Shown here one piece after another: positions 49,444 through 59,375 of a stretch of 64,000 nt of DNA. Position 1 is the stretch's first letter; each line of letters starts with the position of its first letter. Both the position numbers and the translations under genes were made by a program. Source of the stretch: Bacteroidales bacterium (GTDB taxonomy: Bacteria > Bacteroidota > Bacteroidia > Bacteroidales > Bacteroidaceae); NCBI GenBank assembly GCA_015060905.1, contig SUXQ01000006.1:1-64000 (forward strand), given 5' to 3'. The notes beneath the pieces are model-generated. The model did no database searches. It saw nothing but the letters and a program-made list of their open reading frames with translations, and had not been told where the DNA came from.

Positions 49444-52395
49444 ATGATAAATTTGAGAAATATTTTTACGTTGTTTTTGGGATTGATGCTTTTGGCTGTG
49501 CCTGTCAGTGGCCAGACAACGAGCAAGAAAAAGGTTGGTTATGTGAGCGGAGTAATAATTGGTGCGACCGAGAAAGAGCCTCTTCCCAATGCTGCCATCC
49601 AGTTGTTTACAATGCCCGACACTGTTTTTAAAGCAGGTGGTGCGAGCGACCTTGAGGGTGCATTTACGGTAAATGTCGAGGCGGGCAACTATCTTATGCG
49701 TATCTCCTATGTGGGCTTTCTCACGCAAGAGAGGATTGTGAAGATTACCGCAAAAAAGACCAATAATCTGGGCAATATAGAGCTTGAGCCCGACGTTGTT
49801 GCGCTTAAAGAGGCGCTTGTTACAGCCGAGGTTCCGCCTGTGACGATGAGCGAGGATACAATGGTGTATAACTCTGCTGCGTTTCGTGTGCCCGCAGGCT
49901 CCATGCTCGAGGAATTACTTAAGAAATACCCCGGAGTGGAAATTTCGGACGATGGAACAATTACTGTAAACGGAAAGACAGTCAATCGTATCCTTATGAA
50001 GGGTAAAGACTTCTTCGGCACAGACAAGAATATGGCTCTCAAAAATATTCCTGCCGAAGTTGTAGATAGAGTGAAGTTTTACGATAAAGATAGTGATTTT
50101 AAACGCGTTACAGGTATTGATGATGGCGAGGAAGAGGCAGTGCTCGACCTTCAAATGAAACGTGGCGCCGACCAAGGCTGGTTCGGAAACACCGACGTTG
50201 CATACGGTTCGCACGACAGATATTCGGCAAAAAACACCACCAGCCATTTTACCGATAAGTCGCAAATGTCGCTCATTCTCTCGGCCAATAACATCGGCGA
50301 CCGAGGATTCCGTGGCGGAGGCGGCTCGGGTCTTGTGGCAAGCAAAATGGGCGGCTTTAACTTTGCGACGCGCTCGGACAAGGTGGAAACGGGCGGTAAC
50401 GTCCGCTTCAATCACCGTGACACTGACGCAAAAAGTCTCTCATCTTCGGAGTACTTTATGACTGCAGGAAACGCCAATCAATACTCTACAAGCAACAGCC
50501 GCTCGTTCAGCCGCGCAAGCAACATTAACGCCGATTTTCGCGTAGAGTGGAAACTCGATACATTGACGAACATCATTTTCCGTCCCTCACTGTCATACTC
50601 AACCTCGGACAGTTGGTCGAAAAGCTCTTCGGCAACATTCGATTCCGACCCCTTTGAGCGTGGCGGCGACTATACACGCAGCATGTTCGGAGAGATTCCC
50701 GAGGGCTACGAAGATATTGCCATCAACCGCAATATGAACGAGTCTATGAGTGGCAGCGAGAGCCGTTCGGCAAATGCCACCCTGCAAATTAACCGTCGTT
50801 TGGGCAAGATAGGACGCAACCTTACGCTTGACGGCTCTTTCGGTTACAGCGACAGCGAAAGTGAAAATCTCTCGAACAACGATGTTAAATATTTTCGCGA
50901 GGGTGCCGGAAAGGGCTATACAAGGAAACGCTACTCATCGACCCCTTCGGAAAGATGGAATTACAGCACCCGCGTAAGCTACACAGAGCCTCTGTCTCAA
51001 ATTGCCAACCTGCAACTGAACTACCGTTTCAATTACAGCAACAACAGCAGCGACCGCTCGACCTACGTATTTGACAATTTGAACGACTATAATCCTCTGC
51101 TCAACAGCAATTATCACTTCCCCCCGCTACCCGAGGATTATGAACAGTATAAAAGCGACAGCCTCAGCCAACATTCGGCTTATCGCAATATGAATCACGA
51201 GGTTAATGCAATGGTGCGTTTCGTGACGGAAAAGATGAACCTCAGCGTCGGAGCTTCGTGGCTGCCACAGTATTCGCGCATGAAATATCAATATTTAGGC
51301 CTCGACACAGTGCTTAAACGTACGGTAAATAATTTCTCGCCCAACGTGCGCCTAAGGTACAAATGGTCCAAGAGTACAGTGCTGAACGTAAGGTACAGGG
51401 GTAGTACTTCGCAGCCCTCGATGACCGACCTTCTGGATATTACCGACGATTCTAACCCCTTGAATATCACACAGGGTAATCCGGGACTGAAGCCTTCGTT
51501 CACAAACAATATGAACGCGTTTTTCAACACCTATAATGCCGATGCTCAGCGTGGATTCTCGGCCAACCTGCGTTTCTCGAATACTCTTAACAGCATCAGC
51601 CGCAAGGTAACATACAACGAAGAGACGGGTGGTCGCATCACACGTCCCGAGAATATTAACGGTAATTGGAACGTGAACGGAGGATTCAATTTTAACTCTG
51701 CAATTCCTGCAAATACAAAATTTACATACAGTACCACTACCGATGCGGGCTTTAATCATGGTGTTGCATACATTAGCATGATGAATAAGAACAGCGTTAA
51801 AAATACTATAAAGACAACAAATATCAGCGAGCGTCTCAGGGGAGGATACCGCAACGATTGGTTCGAAGTGACACTTAACGGCTCTTTGCGTTACGCTAAT
51901 TCTGTCAATGAGCAACAGCCCAATCAGAATCTCGAAACTTATGATTTTTCATACGGTCCAAGCACAAATATTTTGCTGCCGTGGTTCAACATAAGACTTT
52001 ACTCGGATATTTATATGAGCAGTCGCCGAGGATACAGCGACCCGACTTTTAATACCGATGAACTTTTGTGGAACGCACAGGTGTCGGCAAGTTTCCTCAA
52101 GAAAAATGCCTTGACTCTTTCGTTCCAGGTGTTTGATATTCTGCACGAACAGAGTAATGTGAGCCGTAATATTTCTGCTACCATGCGCAGCGATACGCAG
52201 AATAATGCCATACACAGCTACTGTATGTTCCATGTGATATATAAATTCAATCAGATGGGCGACAAGAATACACGCTCGCAGATGAGGCCTTCTTTTGATG
52301 GTCAGGGTGTTCCTCCTGCCGGCATACGCGAAATGATTGAAAGAGGCGGCGGCCGCATGGGCGGCGGTGGCTTTGGCGGCGGTGGCCGTCCTTGA
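49444..52395 (+). CDS. Outer-membrane beta-barrel protein with carboxypeptidase-regulatory domain (TonB-receptor-like)
   Basis: A protein of about 983 residues from ATG 49444 (earlier in-frame starts at 49408 and 49426 are possible; this one gives a compact signal peptide ending V-S-G-Q). Residues about 30-110 are a carboxypeptidase-regulatory-like domain (V-S-G-V-I-I-G-A-T-E-K-E-P-L-P-N-A). Then comes a plug-like region (L-L-K-K-Y-P-G-V-E-I, I-L-M-K-G-K-D-F-F-G) and a large barrel of the OMP_b-brl_3 type. The C-terminus is an unusual Gly/Arg tail (G-G-G-R-M-G-G-G-G-F-G-G-G-G-R-P). No SusD gene is adjacent. Substrate unknown. Confidence 0.82.
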   Translation: MINLRNIFTLFLGLMLLAVPVSGQTTSKKKVGYVSGVIIGATEKEPLPNAAIQLFTMPDTVFKAGGASDLEGAFTVNVEAGNYLMRISYVGFLTQERIVKITAKKTNNLGNIELEPDVVALKEALVTAEVPPVTMSEDTMVYNSAAFRVPAGSMLEELLKKYPGVEISDDGTITVNGKTVNRILMKGKDFFGTDKNMALKNIPAEVVDRVKFYDKDSDFKRVTGIDDGEEEAVLDLQMKRGADQGWFGNTDVAYGSHDRYSAKNTTSHFTDKSQMSLILSANNIGDRGFRGGGGSGLVASKMGGFNFATRSDKVETGGNVRFNHRDTDAKSLSSSEYFMTAGNANQYSTSNSRSFSRASNINADFRVEWKLDTLTNIIFRPSLSYSTSDSWSKSSSATFDSDPFERGGDYTRSMFGEIPEGYEDIAINRNMNESMSGSESRSANATLQINRRLGKIGRNLTLDGSFGYSDSESENLSNNDVKYFREGAGKGYTRKRYSSTPSERWNYSTRVSYTEPLSQIANLQLNYRFNYSNNSSDRSTYVFDNLNDYNPLLNSNYHFPPLPEDYEQYKSDSLSQHSAYRNMNHEVNAMVRFVTEKMNLSVGASWLPQYSRMKYQYLGLDTVLKRTVNNFSPNVRLRYKWSKSTVLNVRYRGSTSQPSMTDLLDITDDSNPLNITQGNPGLKPSFTNNMNAFFNTYNADAQRGFSANLRFSNTLNSISRKVTYNEETGGRITRPENINGNWNVNGGFNFNSAIPANTKFTYSTTTDAGFNHGVAYISMMNKNSVKNTIKTTNISERLRGGYRNDWFEVTLNGSLRYANSVNEQQPNQNLETYDFSYGPSTNILLPWFNIRLYSDIYMSSRRGYSDPTFNTDELLWNAQVSASFLKKNALTLSFQVFDILHEQSNVSRNISATMRSDTQNNAIHSYCMFHVIYKFNQMGDKNTRSQMRPSFDGQGVPPAGIREMIERGGGRMGGGGFGGGGRP

Positions 52396-52506
52396 TAAAG
52401 GCTCGAATTGTTAAGTAAACTTAAAGATAGGGTAACTGCTTGCGGTTATTCTATCTTTTTTTGTTCATATTTATTAAATTCGCAAAGATATTTTACAGTT
52501 GTGCAA

Positions 52507-53949
52507 ATGTTCGGTCTCGATGTAATAACCTTCTGGGGAATAATTCGCTGTCTTTACTGGGTGTATATGGTGCTGGCAGTGGCGACAGCCCTCTCTGTGG
52601 TGCTTAACAATCGTGTGCCGGTAAAAACTTTAGCGTGGGTGCTGGTGATACTTGGCGTTCCATTTTTGGGATTGTTTGTGTATTATGTCTTTGGAAGAGA
52701 TTATCGCCGCCGCCGCTTGATTAACCGTCGCTCGCTTACGCAGATACAGAAAAAGTGTTTCCCGGTGTATAATCGTGCTAAGGTTGTAAAGAGTACTCCC
52801 GAACGTTACGTGTCGCTTGTAAAGTTCTTTGAAAATGTTGCCGATGCTTATCCTGTTACAAACAACAGCGTGGAGATTCTCTCGGATGGAGCCTCGTTTT
52901 TTACGAGGCTGATACGCGAGATTTATGCTGCAAAGGAGCATATTCATGTGCAGTTTTATATTTTCATGGATGATGCAATGGGGCATCTGTTGCGCGACGT
53001 TCTTATGGACAAGGCTCGCGAGGGTGTGGAGATTCGTTTGTTGTATGATGATGTTGGCTGTTGGAGCGTGGATAGAAACTTTTTCGAGGAGATGCGTTGC
53101 GCGGGAATGTATGTGCAGGCTTTTTTAAAAGAGCGTTTCCCCATGCTGTCGAGCAGTCTTAACTACCGCAATCATCGTAAGGTGGTGGTTATTGACGGAA
53201 AGACTGCCTTTATCGGGGGGATGAATGTTGCCGACCGCTATGTGACAGGCGGCGCGTGGGGCTGTTGGCGCGACGTGATGCTGTGTGTGCGTGGCGAGGC
53301 TGTTTATGGGATACAGGTCTCTTTTCTTATAGATTGGTTCTTTGCCGACCGTTCTTTGGTGAGTGGCGCGCGATATTTTCCAAAGGTGGATGTTCCTGCG
53401 GGTCCTATGATGCAGGTTGTTGTTTCCAATCCTATTGGTCGATGGCGCGAAATGTTGCAGGGAGTGGGGCATCTTGTTTCTAATTGCAAGGAGTATCTTT
53501 ATATACAGACGCCTTATTTTATGCCCAGTGACTTTGTGCTTACCGCTATTTTGAATCTGGCTCTTGCAGGGGTGGATGTTAGAATAATGGTACCCGAACG
53601 TTCGGACAGCAGTATTACGGAGCTTGCTTCGCGCTCCTTTCTTGGTGATGTGATGGCTGCGGGGGTAAAGGTTTATCTTTATCGTGGAGGTTTTTTGCAC
53701 TCGAAGATGTTGGTGTGTGACGATGTGCTTGCTTCTATTGGCTCGGCTAATATTGATTTTCGCAGTTTCGAGTGTAATTTCGAGATTAACACTTTTGTTT
53801 ACGACGAGGGTGTTGCTCGGCAGTTGAAGGCTGTGTTTATGGAGGATGTTCGCTCTTGCCGACTCTTTACTTATAAGGAGTATAAAGAGCATTCTTTGGG
53901 ACAGCGTCTCAAGGAGTCATTGGCAAGGTTGTTCTCTCCGGTGTTGTAG
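52507..53949 (+). CDS. cls: Cardiolipin synthase
   Basis: A 480-residue phospholipase D-family enzyme that joins two phosphatidylglycerols into cardiolipin. Two N-terminal membrane helices (about 8-33 and 40-62) are followed by two HKD motifs: N-H-R-K-V-V-V-I-D-G (near 221) and L-H-S-K-M-L-V-C-D-D (near 396), with the I-G-S-A-N-I-D-F-R-S tail of the second. I chose ATG 52507 because an extension to a TTG at 52408 adds residues without family character. The YhhN-like gene follows after 28 bases. Confidence 0.92.
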   Translation: MFGLDVITFWGIIRCLYWVYMVLAVATALSVVLNNRVPVKTLAWVLVILGVPFLGLFVYYVFGRDYRRRRLINRRSLTQIQKKCFPVYNRAKVVKSTPERYVSLVKFFENVADAYPVTNNSVEILSDGASFFTRLIREIYAAKEHIHVQFYIFMDDAMGHLLRDVLMDKAREGVEIRLLYDDVGCWSVDRNFFEEMRCAGMYVQAFLKERFPMLSSSLNYRNHRKVVVIDGKTAFIGGMNVADRYVTGGAWGCWRDVMLCVRGEAVYGIQVSFLIDWFFADRSLVSGARYFPKVDVPAGPMMQVVVSNPIGRWREMLQGVGHLVSNCKEYLYIQTPYFMPSDFVLTAILNLALAGVDVRIMVPERSDSSITELASRSFLGDVMAAGVKVYLYRGGFLHSKMLVCDDVLASIGSANIDFRSFECNFEINTFVYDEGVARQLKAVFMEDVRSCRLFTYKEYKEHSLGQRLKESLARLFSPVL

Positions 53950-53977
53950 ATTTTAGGTTATAAATATAATAATTTGT

Positions 53978-54646
53978 ATGAGTGATACATTTTTAAGAGC
54001 AAAGGTTGATATTGTTATAGTATCGGTGCTGTTTTTTGTTGCAGTGGCGTTGTTTTTTATGCCTGTGAACATTCCTTATAAGTTGGCTCTGCCTGTTGCT
54101 GTGCTTTTTATTGCTTCGCTTAAGTTATTGCCTTGGCAGATGTCTTTTGCGATGCTTTTTTCGTGTGCCGGGGATTTTTTCGGTGCTTGCGGTGACTTTT
54201 TGGCACAAATGGCGGCTTTTGTCATTGCGCATATATTTATTATAAGTTATTTCTTTTCGCGTTACAGGTTGGGGGTACTTCGTCGCAGATATACGCGTTA
54301 TTCGTTAAGGTATATGGTGCTTGCGGCTTTATTTGTGCTACCTGTTCTGTCGTTTGCTTTTGTAAAGATTGTTCCTTGTGCTCCGGCGGGTGTGTTGCGT
54401 TACGGTGTTTCGCTCTATGCGATATTGATTGCTGTAATGGTGTGGGGTGCGTTGCAACAGCGCAGTCTGCTTTTTGGCATTGGTGCAACGCTTTTTCTTG
54501 CATCGGATATGATTTTGGCGTGGAACCGTTTCGTCGATTCATTGCCTTATAGCACTGTTTTGATACTTGTGCCTTATTATCTTGCGCAATGGTTGCTTTT
54601 TATGCGTTCTACTAAGTGGTGGGGACGTCAAATGGAGCGTGAGTGA
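53978..54646 (+). CDS. YhhN family (lysoplasmalogenase-like) membrane protein
   Basis: A 222-residue protein made almost entirely of hydrophobic helices (about seven or eight), with the family's conserved F-S-C-A-G-D and L-F-L-A-S-D-M-I-L-A-W-N-R-F segments. YhhN/TMEM86 proteins include lysoplasmalogenases that cleave vinyl-ether lysolipids. In bacteria lacking plasmalogens the substrate is unclear. Its position after cls suggests membrane-lipid metabolism. Confidence 0.8.
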   Translation: MSDTFLRAKVDIVIVSVLFFVAVALFFMPVNIPYKLALPVAVLFIASLKLLPWQMSFAMLFSCAGDFFGACGDFLAQMAAFVIAHIFIISYFFSRYRLGVLRRRYTRYSLRYMVLAALFVLPVLSFAFVKIVPCAPAGVLRYGVSLYAILIAVMVWGALQQRSLLFGIGATLFLASDMILAWNRFVDSLPYSTVLILVPYYLAQWLLFMRSTKWWGRQMERE

Positions 54647-54654
54647 CACTTAGG

Positions 54655-55224
54655 TTATTCTTGATTGTCCTCTTCGCTGTCATTTTGTTTGCTTGCTGTG
54701 AAGATGGTGAAATTTACGCTTCCGTACGAGACGTGACGCATGAAATTGGGGTGTTGCGAAAAGTCGTAGTCTTTTCCATGCTCGAAAATGAAAATTCCAT
54801 CTTCTTTAAGCAGTTTGTGCTCGAATATAAGGTTGGGTATTGTGCTTAATTCTTTTAATAGATAGGGTGGGTCGGCGAATATTATGTCGTACTTGCGTGA
54901 GTCGCGACGCACGAAACGGAATACGTCGTCGCGCAGGGGTATCCAATTTTTGTCTTGCAGTTTGGCGTGAATTTTTCTTTGATGGGAATAGTGCAGGGAG
55001 TCCATTTCTACAGATATTACCGGTGCGCAGCCGCGAGAGAGAAATTCGAGGCTTATGCCTGCGGTACCCGAAAATAGGTCGAGGACTGCGCAGTCGTCAA
55101 AATCGACAATATTGTTCAGTATGTTGAAAAGATTCTCTTTTGCAAAGTCTGTCGTGGGACGTGCCTTGAAGTTACGGGGAATGTCAAAATGACGTGCTTT
55201 GTATTTTCCGCTTACTATTCGCAT
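54655..55224 (-). CDS. rsmD: 16S rRNA (guanine(966)-N2)-methyltransferase RsmD
   Basis: A 189-residue Rossmann methyltransferase. It opens M-R-I-V-S-G-K-Y-K and has R-P-T-T-D (22-26), the SAM motif L-D-L-F-S-G-T-A-G (48-56) and the catalytic D-P-P-Y (118-121). It overlaps the preceding DUF3822 gene by 10 bases on the minus strand, indicating translational coupling. It ends 9 bases from the convergent YhhN gene without a visible terminator. Confidence 0.94.
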   Translation of the reverse strand: MRIVSGKYKARHFDIPRNFKARPTTDFAKENLFNILNNIVDFDDCAVLDLFSGTAGISLEFLSRGCAPVISVEMDSLHYSHQRKIHAKLQDKNWIPLRDDVFRFVRRDSRKYDIIFADPPYLLKELSTIPNLIFEHKLLKEDGIFIFEHGKDYDFSQHPNFMRHVSYGSVNFTIFTASKQNDSEEDNQE

Positions 55225-56018
55225 AATAAAAGTGTTTGCAGGTCGAATGGTATATTTTCTATTTTGTTCAGCAGGTTGGAACGGAATTGTTCGCGTGGGT
55301 TAATGCGCTTGATGTTGCGTATGAAGTTTTTCGCGCTCATTTCCATTGCGTCTGCGTGGGTGTCTCCGCACAGGAGCAGCGTGTCCTCTAATTGTGAGAA
55401 TTCAAGCTCGTTCCAAATGCACAGCAGGTAGTAAAGTTGGTCTTCAGTCTCTTCGCTTGTGAATCCGTTTATTAATATAGGACGCTCATTTTCTATTGCT
55501 ATCAGCAGTGATTTTCCGTTGTGAAGATAGGCTGTAAGGTGTTTTTTCTCTTCGCGCGGATAGCGGGTAAGGTAGCCCAGAATGATGCTGACGGGAGAGT
55601 AGTAATTTACTTCGCCTATTTCGCACAGTTGTTCGTGAAGTTCTTCATCTATGGCAAATAATACTGTCAGGTTGTGTGCGCTCAGCTTGTTTGATAGTAT
55701 CTTTAGGCTTTTGCCCGACGGCGGGAAACAACTGTTGTATATTGTGGCGTAATCTTCGTTGCTGTCGTAATTCGAGGGGATGGTTGTAAATTCGGTGGAT
55801 GAAACAATTACTTGTATGTTGCTATACTTTTGGTTGCTCAGCTTGCTCTCTTCCCATGCTGTTTCGAAGTTTGCACTCAGCGATGTTGTTTTGTCACACT
55901 CGTGGTAACTGTATTTTACCGAGTCGGGCTGTTGCGGAAGGTAAGTGCAAAAACAAAATCCATCCGTACTTATACGGATGGATAGTGTAGGGGATAACTG
56001 TGTTGTCTCCTTGTTCAT
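55215..56018 (-). CDS. DUF3822 family protein
   Basis: A 267-residue soluble protein of the Bacteroidota family DUF3822 (L-S-I-R-I-S-T-D-G-F-C-F, Y-N-S-C-F-P, L-L-C-G-D-T, with L-L-I-A-I-E-N and G-F-T-S-E-E-T-E in between). The alternating strands and D-G/G-D turns resemble an actin/HSP70-like ATPase fold, but I see no complete phosphate-binding motifs. It is coupled to rsmD by overlap, an arrangement common in the order. Function unknown. Confidence 0.85.
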   Translation of the reverse strand: MNKETTQLSPTLSIRISTDGFCFCTYLPQQPDSVKYSYHECDKTTSLSANFETAWEESKLSNQKYSNIQVIVSSTEFTTIPSNYDSNEDYATIYNSCFPPSGKSLKILSNKLSAHNLTVLFAIDEELHEQLCEIGEVNYYSPVSIILGYLTRYPREEKKHLTAYLHNGKSLLIAIENERPILINGFTSEETEDQLYYLLCIWNELEFSQLEDTLLLCGDTHADAMEMSAKNFIRNIKRINPREQFRSNLLNKIENIPFDLQTLLLCE

Positions 56019-56028
56019 TTATATTCGA

Positions 56029-56715
56029 TTATTCCCAGTTACCTGCATTGTTGTTGGGCATTTCTACGTCACCCACTTTCAAGCCACAGTAACGATCCAT
56101 TTTTTTCATTTCGCTGATGAGGTTTTTAAGCTCTTGGTCGTTTACACCTGTCAGATATACTTCGTATGGGGTGCGTGCCTCGAAAAGATATTGAGGGCTA
56201 CCTGCTTTTGTAGTGTCTACACTTGTTGCAACCTCAAATTTGGCTCCGTTGCCGAAAGGTACGAATGACAAAGAGTCGATGGGGTAACCTTTGGGGTAGA
56301 GAGTGTCAAGAAGAGCTATCCATGATGTGTCACGACGGAATTCTTTAAGTCCTTCTTTCTCAACCTCTTTCCAGTTGTTAGTTTTTTTAGCCTTAGCAAT
56401 AATATCCATTGCTTTTTTCTCGGTAAGACCGCGCTCGAGCTGTTCATCGTTCAATTCGCCTTCTTTAAGCACGATGGGCATTTGTGCAGTCTTTACAAAT
56501 TCGATAAGGCTGTCAAGATTGTCCGAGTAACCGTTTTTGTTGATGTTGCGATACTCTACCTGTGCTGTACGAATGTCAATAAGGCGCGCGATAATTGCTT
56601 TTTCGCGGAAACTACGCTCCTCGGCAAATTCGATGGGACCCATGATGCTGCGGTAGCAGATGTAGCCTAATCCGATGATTGTTACAAAGAGTAACAGATT
56701 TAAACCTTTTTTCAT
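56029..56715 (-). CDS. Conserved hypothetical membrane-anchored protein
   Basis: A 228-residue protein with one N-terminal transmembrane helix (about 5-24) and a charged, mostly helical then beta periplasmic part (E-R-S-F-R-E-K-A-I-I-A-R-L, I-R-T-A-Q-V-E-Y-R). It recurs upstream of DUF3822 and rsmD in Bacteroidales as I recall, but no function is known. It lies 10 bases before the DUF3822 gene, so the three genes probably form an operon. Confidence 0.75.
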   Translation of the reverse strand: MKKGLNLLLFVTIIGLGYICYRSIMGPIEFAEERSFREKAIIARLIDIRTAQVEYRNINKNGYSDNLDSLIEFVKTAQMPIVLKEGELNDEQLERGLTEKKAMDIIAKAKKTNNWKEVEKEGLKEFRRDTSWIALLDTLYPKGYPIDSLSFVPFGNGAKFEVATSVDTTKAGSPQYLFEARTPYEVYLTGVNDQELKNLISEMKKMDRYCGLKVGDVEMPNNNAGNWE

Positions 56716-56807
56716 TGTTTCTATATTTTATTTATGTATTTTCGTAGCGCAAAAATAAAACAAAAAAACGGAATAGCCGTTTTTTTATGCGTTTTTATTA
56801 AATAAAA

Positions 56808-58235
56808 GTGATAAATAAATACTTAGCTTCGCAAATTAAGACAAATTTTCCGTTCCATCCAACAGTTGAGCAGGAAAATTCTTTAGAAAAGTTGTCCGAT
56901 TTTATTTTTTCTTCGGATGATAGGGCGGTTTTTATGCTTTGCGGATATGCGGGTACGGGAAAGACTACTTTAATTTCGGCTCTTGTGCGTACGCTTGTGC
57001 AGTTGCAACGCAGGGTGGTGCTGTTGGCTCCTACGGGGCGGGCTGCGAAAGTTTTTTCTACTTATTCGGGTAAGAGTGCGCACACTATTCACAAGTGTAT
57101 TTACAGGCAGAAGTCTATTCTGAACAGTAATGTTTTTACATTGTCGAACAACAGCTTGCGCAATGCTCTGTTTATTGTGGATGAGGCGTCGATGATTGCT
57201 AACGGTGGTTTTTCGGGCTTCGGTTCGGGGGCGTTGCTCGACGACCTTGTGGAGTATGTCTATTCGGGTGATGGCTGCCGGCTGTTGTTGCTGGGCGATA
57301 CGGCGCAGTTGCCTCCGGTGGGCGAGGAACTTTCTCCGGCTCTTTCGGCCGATTATTTGCGCAGCATGGGGCTTGATGTTACTCGCGTGGAACTGACGCA
57401 GGTGATGCGCCAGACTGAGGGGTCGGGTATTCTTACGAATGCTACGATGCTTAGGAATCTTCTTTTGTGTGGGGCCGATTCGTTGCCTTGTCTGCGGCTT
57501 ACGGGTTTTCCGGATGTTTCGGTTGTTACGGGCGAGAATCTTATAGAGACGATAGAGACGGAATTTGGTGCGGTGGGGCTCGAGGAGACGATTGTTCTTT
57601 GCCGTTCGAACAAGCGTGCGAATATTTACAATGAGGGTATACGCCGCCGCATTCTTTATCGTGAGGATGAGCTTAATCGTGGCGACCTTTTGATGATTGT
57701 AAAGAATAATTATTATTGGCGCGAACAGGTTGGAAAGGTCGATAAGACTCTGCTCGAAAAGCTTGATTTTGTGGCTAATGGCGATATTGCAGAAATTATG
57801 CGTGTGGGCAGTGTCGAGGAGATGTATGGCTTTCGTTTCGCTGATGTTACGCTCTCTTTTCCCGACTATGATTGTGAGTTTGATGTTAAGATTCTTCTCG
57901 ACACGCTTATGAGTGAGTCACCCTCGCTTACAAAGAGCGAGAGTGAGCGTCTTTTCGAAGCTGTGTGGGAGGATTATAGTGATATTCGTGCCAAACGCAA
58001 GCGTATGGAAAAATTGCGCGAGGATCCTTACTACAATGCAATGCAGGTGAAATATGGCTATGCGGTTACCTGTCACAAGGCTCAGGGTGGGCAGTGGCGC
58101 ACTGTTTTTCTCGATCAGGGTTACGTGCCTGCCGATGGGGTAAATAACGACTATTTTCGTTGGCTCTATACGGCTTTTACACGCGCTACGGAGCGGCTCT
58201 ATCTTGTAAATTGGCCGCCGCAGTTGGTTGGGTAG
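56808..58235 (+). CDS. RecD-like ATP-dependent DNA helicase
   Basis: A 475-residue superfamily 1 helicase with a GTG start. Walker A is G-Y-A-G-T-G-K-T-T (46-54), Walker B is V-D-E-A-S-M-I, the Q-rich motif is L-G-D-T-A-Q-L-P-P-V-G and the C-terminal UvrD_C_2 motif is V-T-C-H-K-A-Q-G-G-Q-W. It resembles the stand-alone RecD/Pif1-like helicases frequent in Bacteroidota rather than RecD of RecBCD. Probable role in DNA repair or recombination. Divergent from the DUF3822 operon across 92 bases. Confidence 0.88.
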   Translation: MINKYLASQIKTNFPFHPTVEQENSLEKLSDFIFSSDDRAVFMLCGYAGTGKTTLISALVRTLVQLQRRVVLLAPTGRAAKVFSTYSGKSAHTIHKCIYRQKSILNSNVFTLSNNSLRNALFIVDEASMIANGGFSGFGSGALLDDLVEYVYSGDGCRLLLLGDTAQLPPVGEELSPALSADYLRSMGLDVTRVELTQVMRQTEGSGILTNATMLRNLLLCGADSLPCLRLTGFPDVSVVTGENLIETIETEFGAVGLEETIVLCRSNKRANIYNEGIRRRILYREDELNRGDLLMIVKNNYYWREQVGKVDKTLLEKLDFVANGDIAEIMRVGSVEEMYGFRFADVTLSFPDYDCEFDVKILLDTLMSESPSLTKSESERLFEAVWEDYSDIRAKRKRMEKLREDPYYNAMQVKYGYAVTCHKAQGGQWRTVFLDQGYVPADGVNNDYFRWLYTAFTRATERLYLVNWPPQLVG

Positions 58236-58256
58236 AGTGGAACTGCGCTGCTGGTT

Positions 58257-59369
58257 TTATTTTGTCGGGCGCAGTGTGTCCTCTTTTATGCAATAGTCGT
58301 TGCTTTTCAGTATCTTGCGGCTGTCGTCGATAAATTCCTTTAATTTTGCATCAGTTTCGGGCAGTGGCTTTTGTGGGGGTGTTGCGGCGGGCCATATTTC
58401 AAAATTCTTTACTCCGTCGCGTCCCGGACGCGCCACCCACGTGAGTAGATATTTTAGTTGCATCAGTCGGGTGGTTCCGCAGAATTTTTGCATGTTCAAT
58501 GTTACAAGTGCTCCTCCGTCGCGTCCTCGGGCGTACATTCCCGATACAAGGTTGCTCAGCGAGTAGAGGACTGCGTGACGGGCGGGTGTGAGGCTGTCGC
58601 GACGAATCTCCATTGGTTGAAGCACGTGCGGATGGTTGCCTATTATGTGGTCCACTCCTTGTGCAAGCAGCCAGTCGGATAGTTTCTGTTGCTCCTTCGA
58701 GGGGGTGTGGGTAAATTCGTTGCCCCAATGTATGCACACGACTATTGCATCGGGGTGCATGGTGCGTGCTTTTTCAATGTCGCGCTTAATGACCTCTTTA
58801 TCAATCATATTGACGATGATGGGCGAGGGGACGGGTATCCCGTTTGTTCCGTATGTGTAGTTGAGCAGCGCAATGCGCATATTTTTCTTCTCGATGATAT
58901 GTGGGTAGCGTTTTTCGCGGTCGGTGCTGTCGCGGTACACTCCGCAGTGTGCAATGCTTAGCGAGTCGAGTTTTTCGAGTGTGCGCAGAATGCCTCTTTT
59001 GCCTCGGTCAAGGCAGTGGTTGTTGGCAAGCAGAAGTATGTCGAACCCAGCGTCGCGGGCTGCGTAGAGGAAACTGTCGGGTGCGCAAAAAAGCGGGTAG
59101 CCGCTGTAAGGCTTTCCGGCAACGGTCGTCTCGAGGTTGGCGATTGCTACATTTGCCTTACTCACGTACTCTTTTATGTGGCGGTAGCAGGGCGAGTAGC
59201 TGTATGTGCCGTCCGGTTGGCGGGCGGCGTTAAGCTGGCTCTCGTGCTGCATAAGGTCGCCGGCAAACAGCAGTTCCAGACGAGAAAAATGCTGTGCTAC
59301 TGTCTGAGCCGCAATATTCGTTACGGCTGCAAGCAGTAGCACAGTTATAAGGGTACGAAATATTTTCAA
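58257..59369 (-). CDS. CapA-family (poly-gamma-glutamate synthesis protein-like) exported metallophosphatase-like protein
   Basis: A 370-residue exported protein (signal peptide 1-21, ending N-I-A-A-Q). PGA_cap signatures: F-A-G-D-L-M-Q-H, N-L-E-T-T-V-A-G, L-L-A-N-N-H-C-L-D-R-G, V-C-I-H-W-G-N-E and I-I-G-N-H-P-H-V-L-Q, arranged like calcineurin-type phosphatases. The start is TTG, because only this codon precedes the signal peptide and it lies 6 bases after the folD stop. CapA proteins take part in capsule polymer synthesis or anchoring. The neighbouring operon gives no further hint of the substrate. Confidence 0.85.
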   Translation of the reverse strand: MKIFRTLITVLLLAAVTNIAAQTVAQHFSRLELLFAGDLMQHESQLNAARQPDGTYSYSPCYRHIKEYVSKANVAIANLETTVAGKPYSGYPLFCAPDSFLYAARDAGFDILLLANNHCLDRGKRGILRTLEKLDSLSIAHCGVYRDSTDREKRYPHIIEKKNMRIALLNYTYGTNGIPVPSPIIVNMIDKEVIKRDIEKARTMHPDAIVVCIHWGNEFTHTPSKEQQKLSDWLLAQGVDHIIGNHPHVLQPMEIRRDSLTPARHAVLYSLSNLVSGMYARGRDGGALVTLNMQKFCGTTRLMQLKYLLTWVARPGRDGVKNFEIWPAATPPQKPLPETDAKLKEFIDDSRKILKSNDYCIKEDTLRPTK

Positions 59370-59375
59370 AATAGG

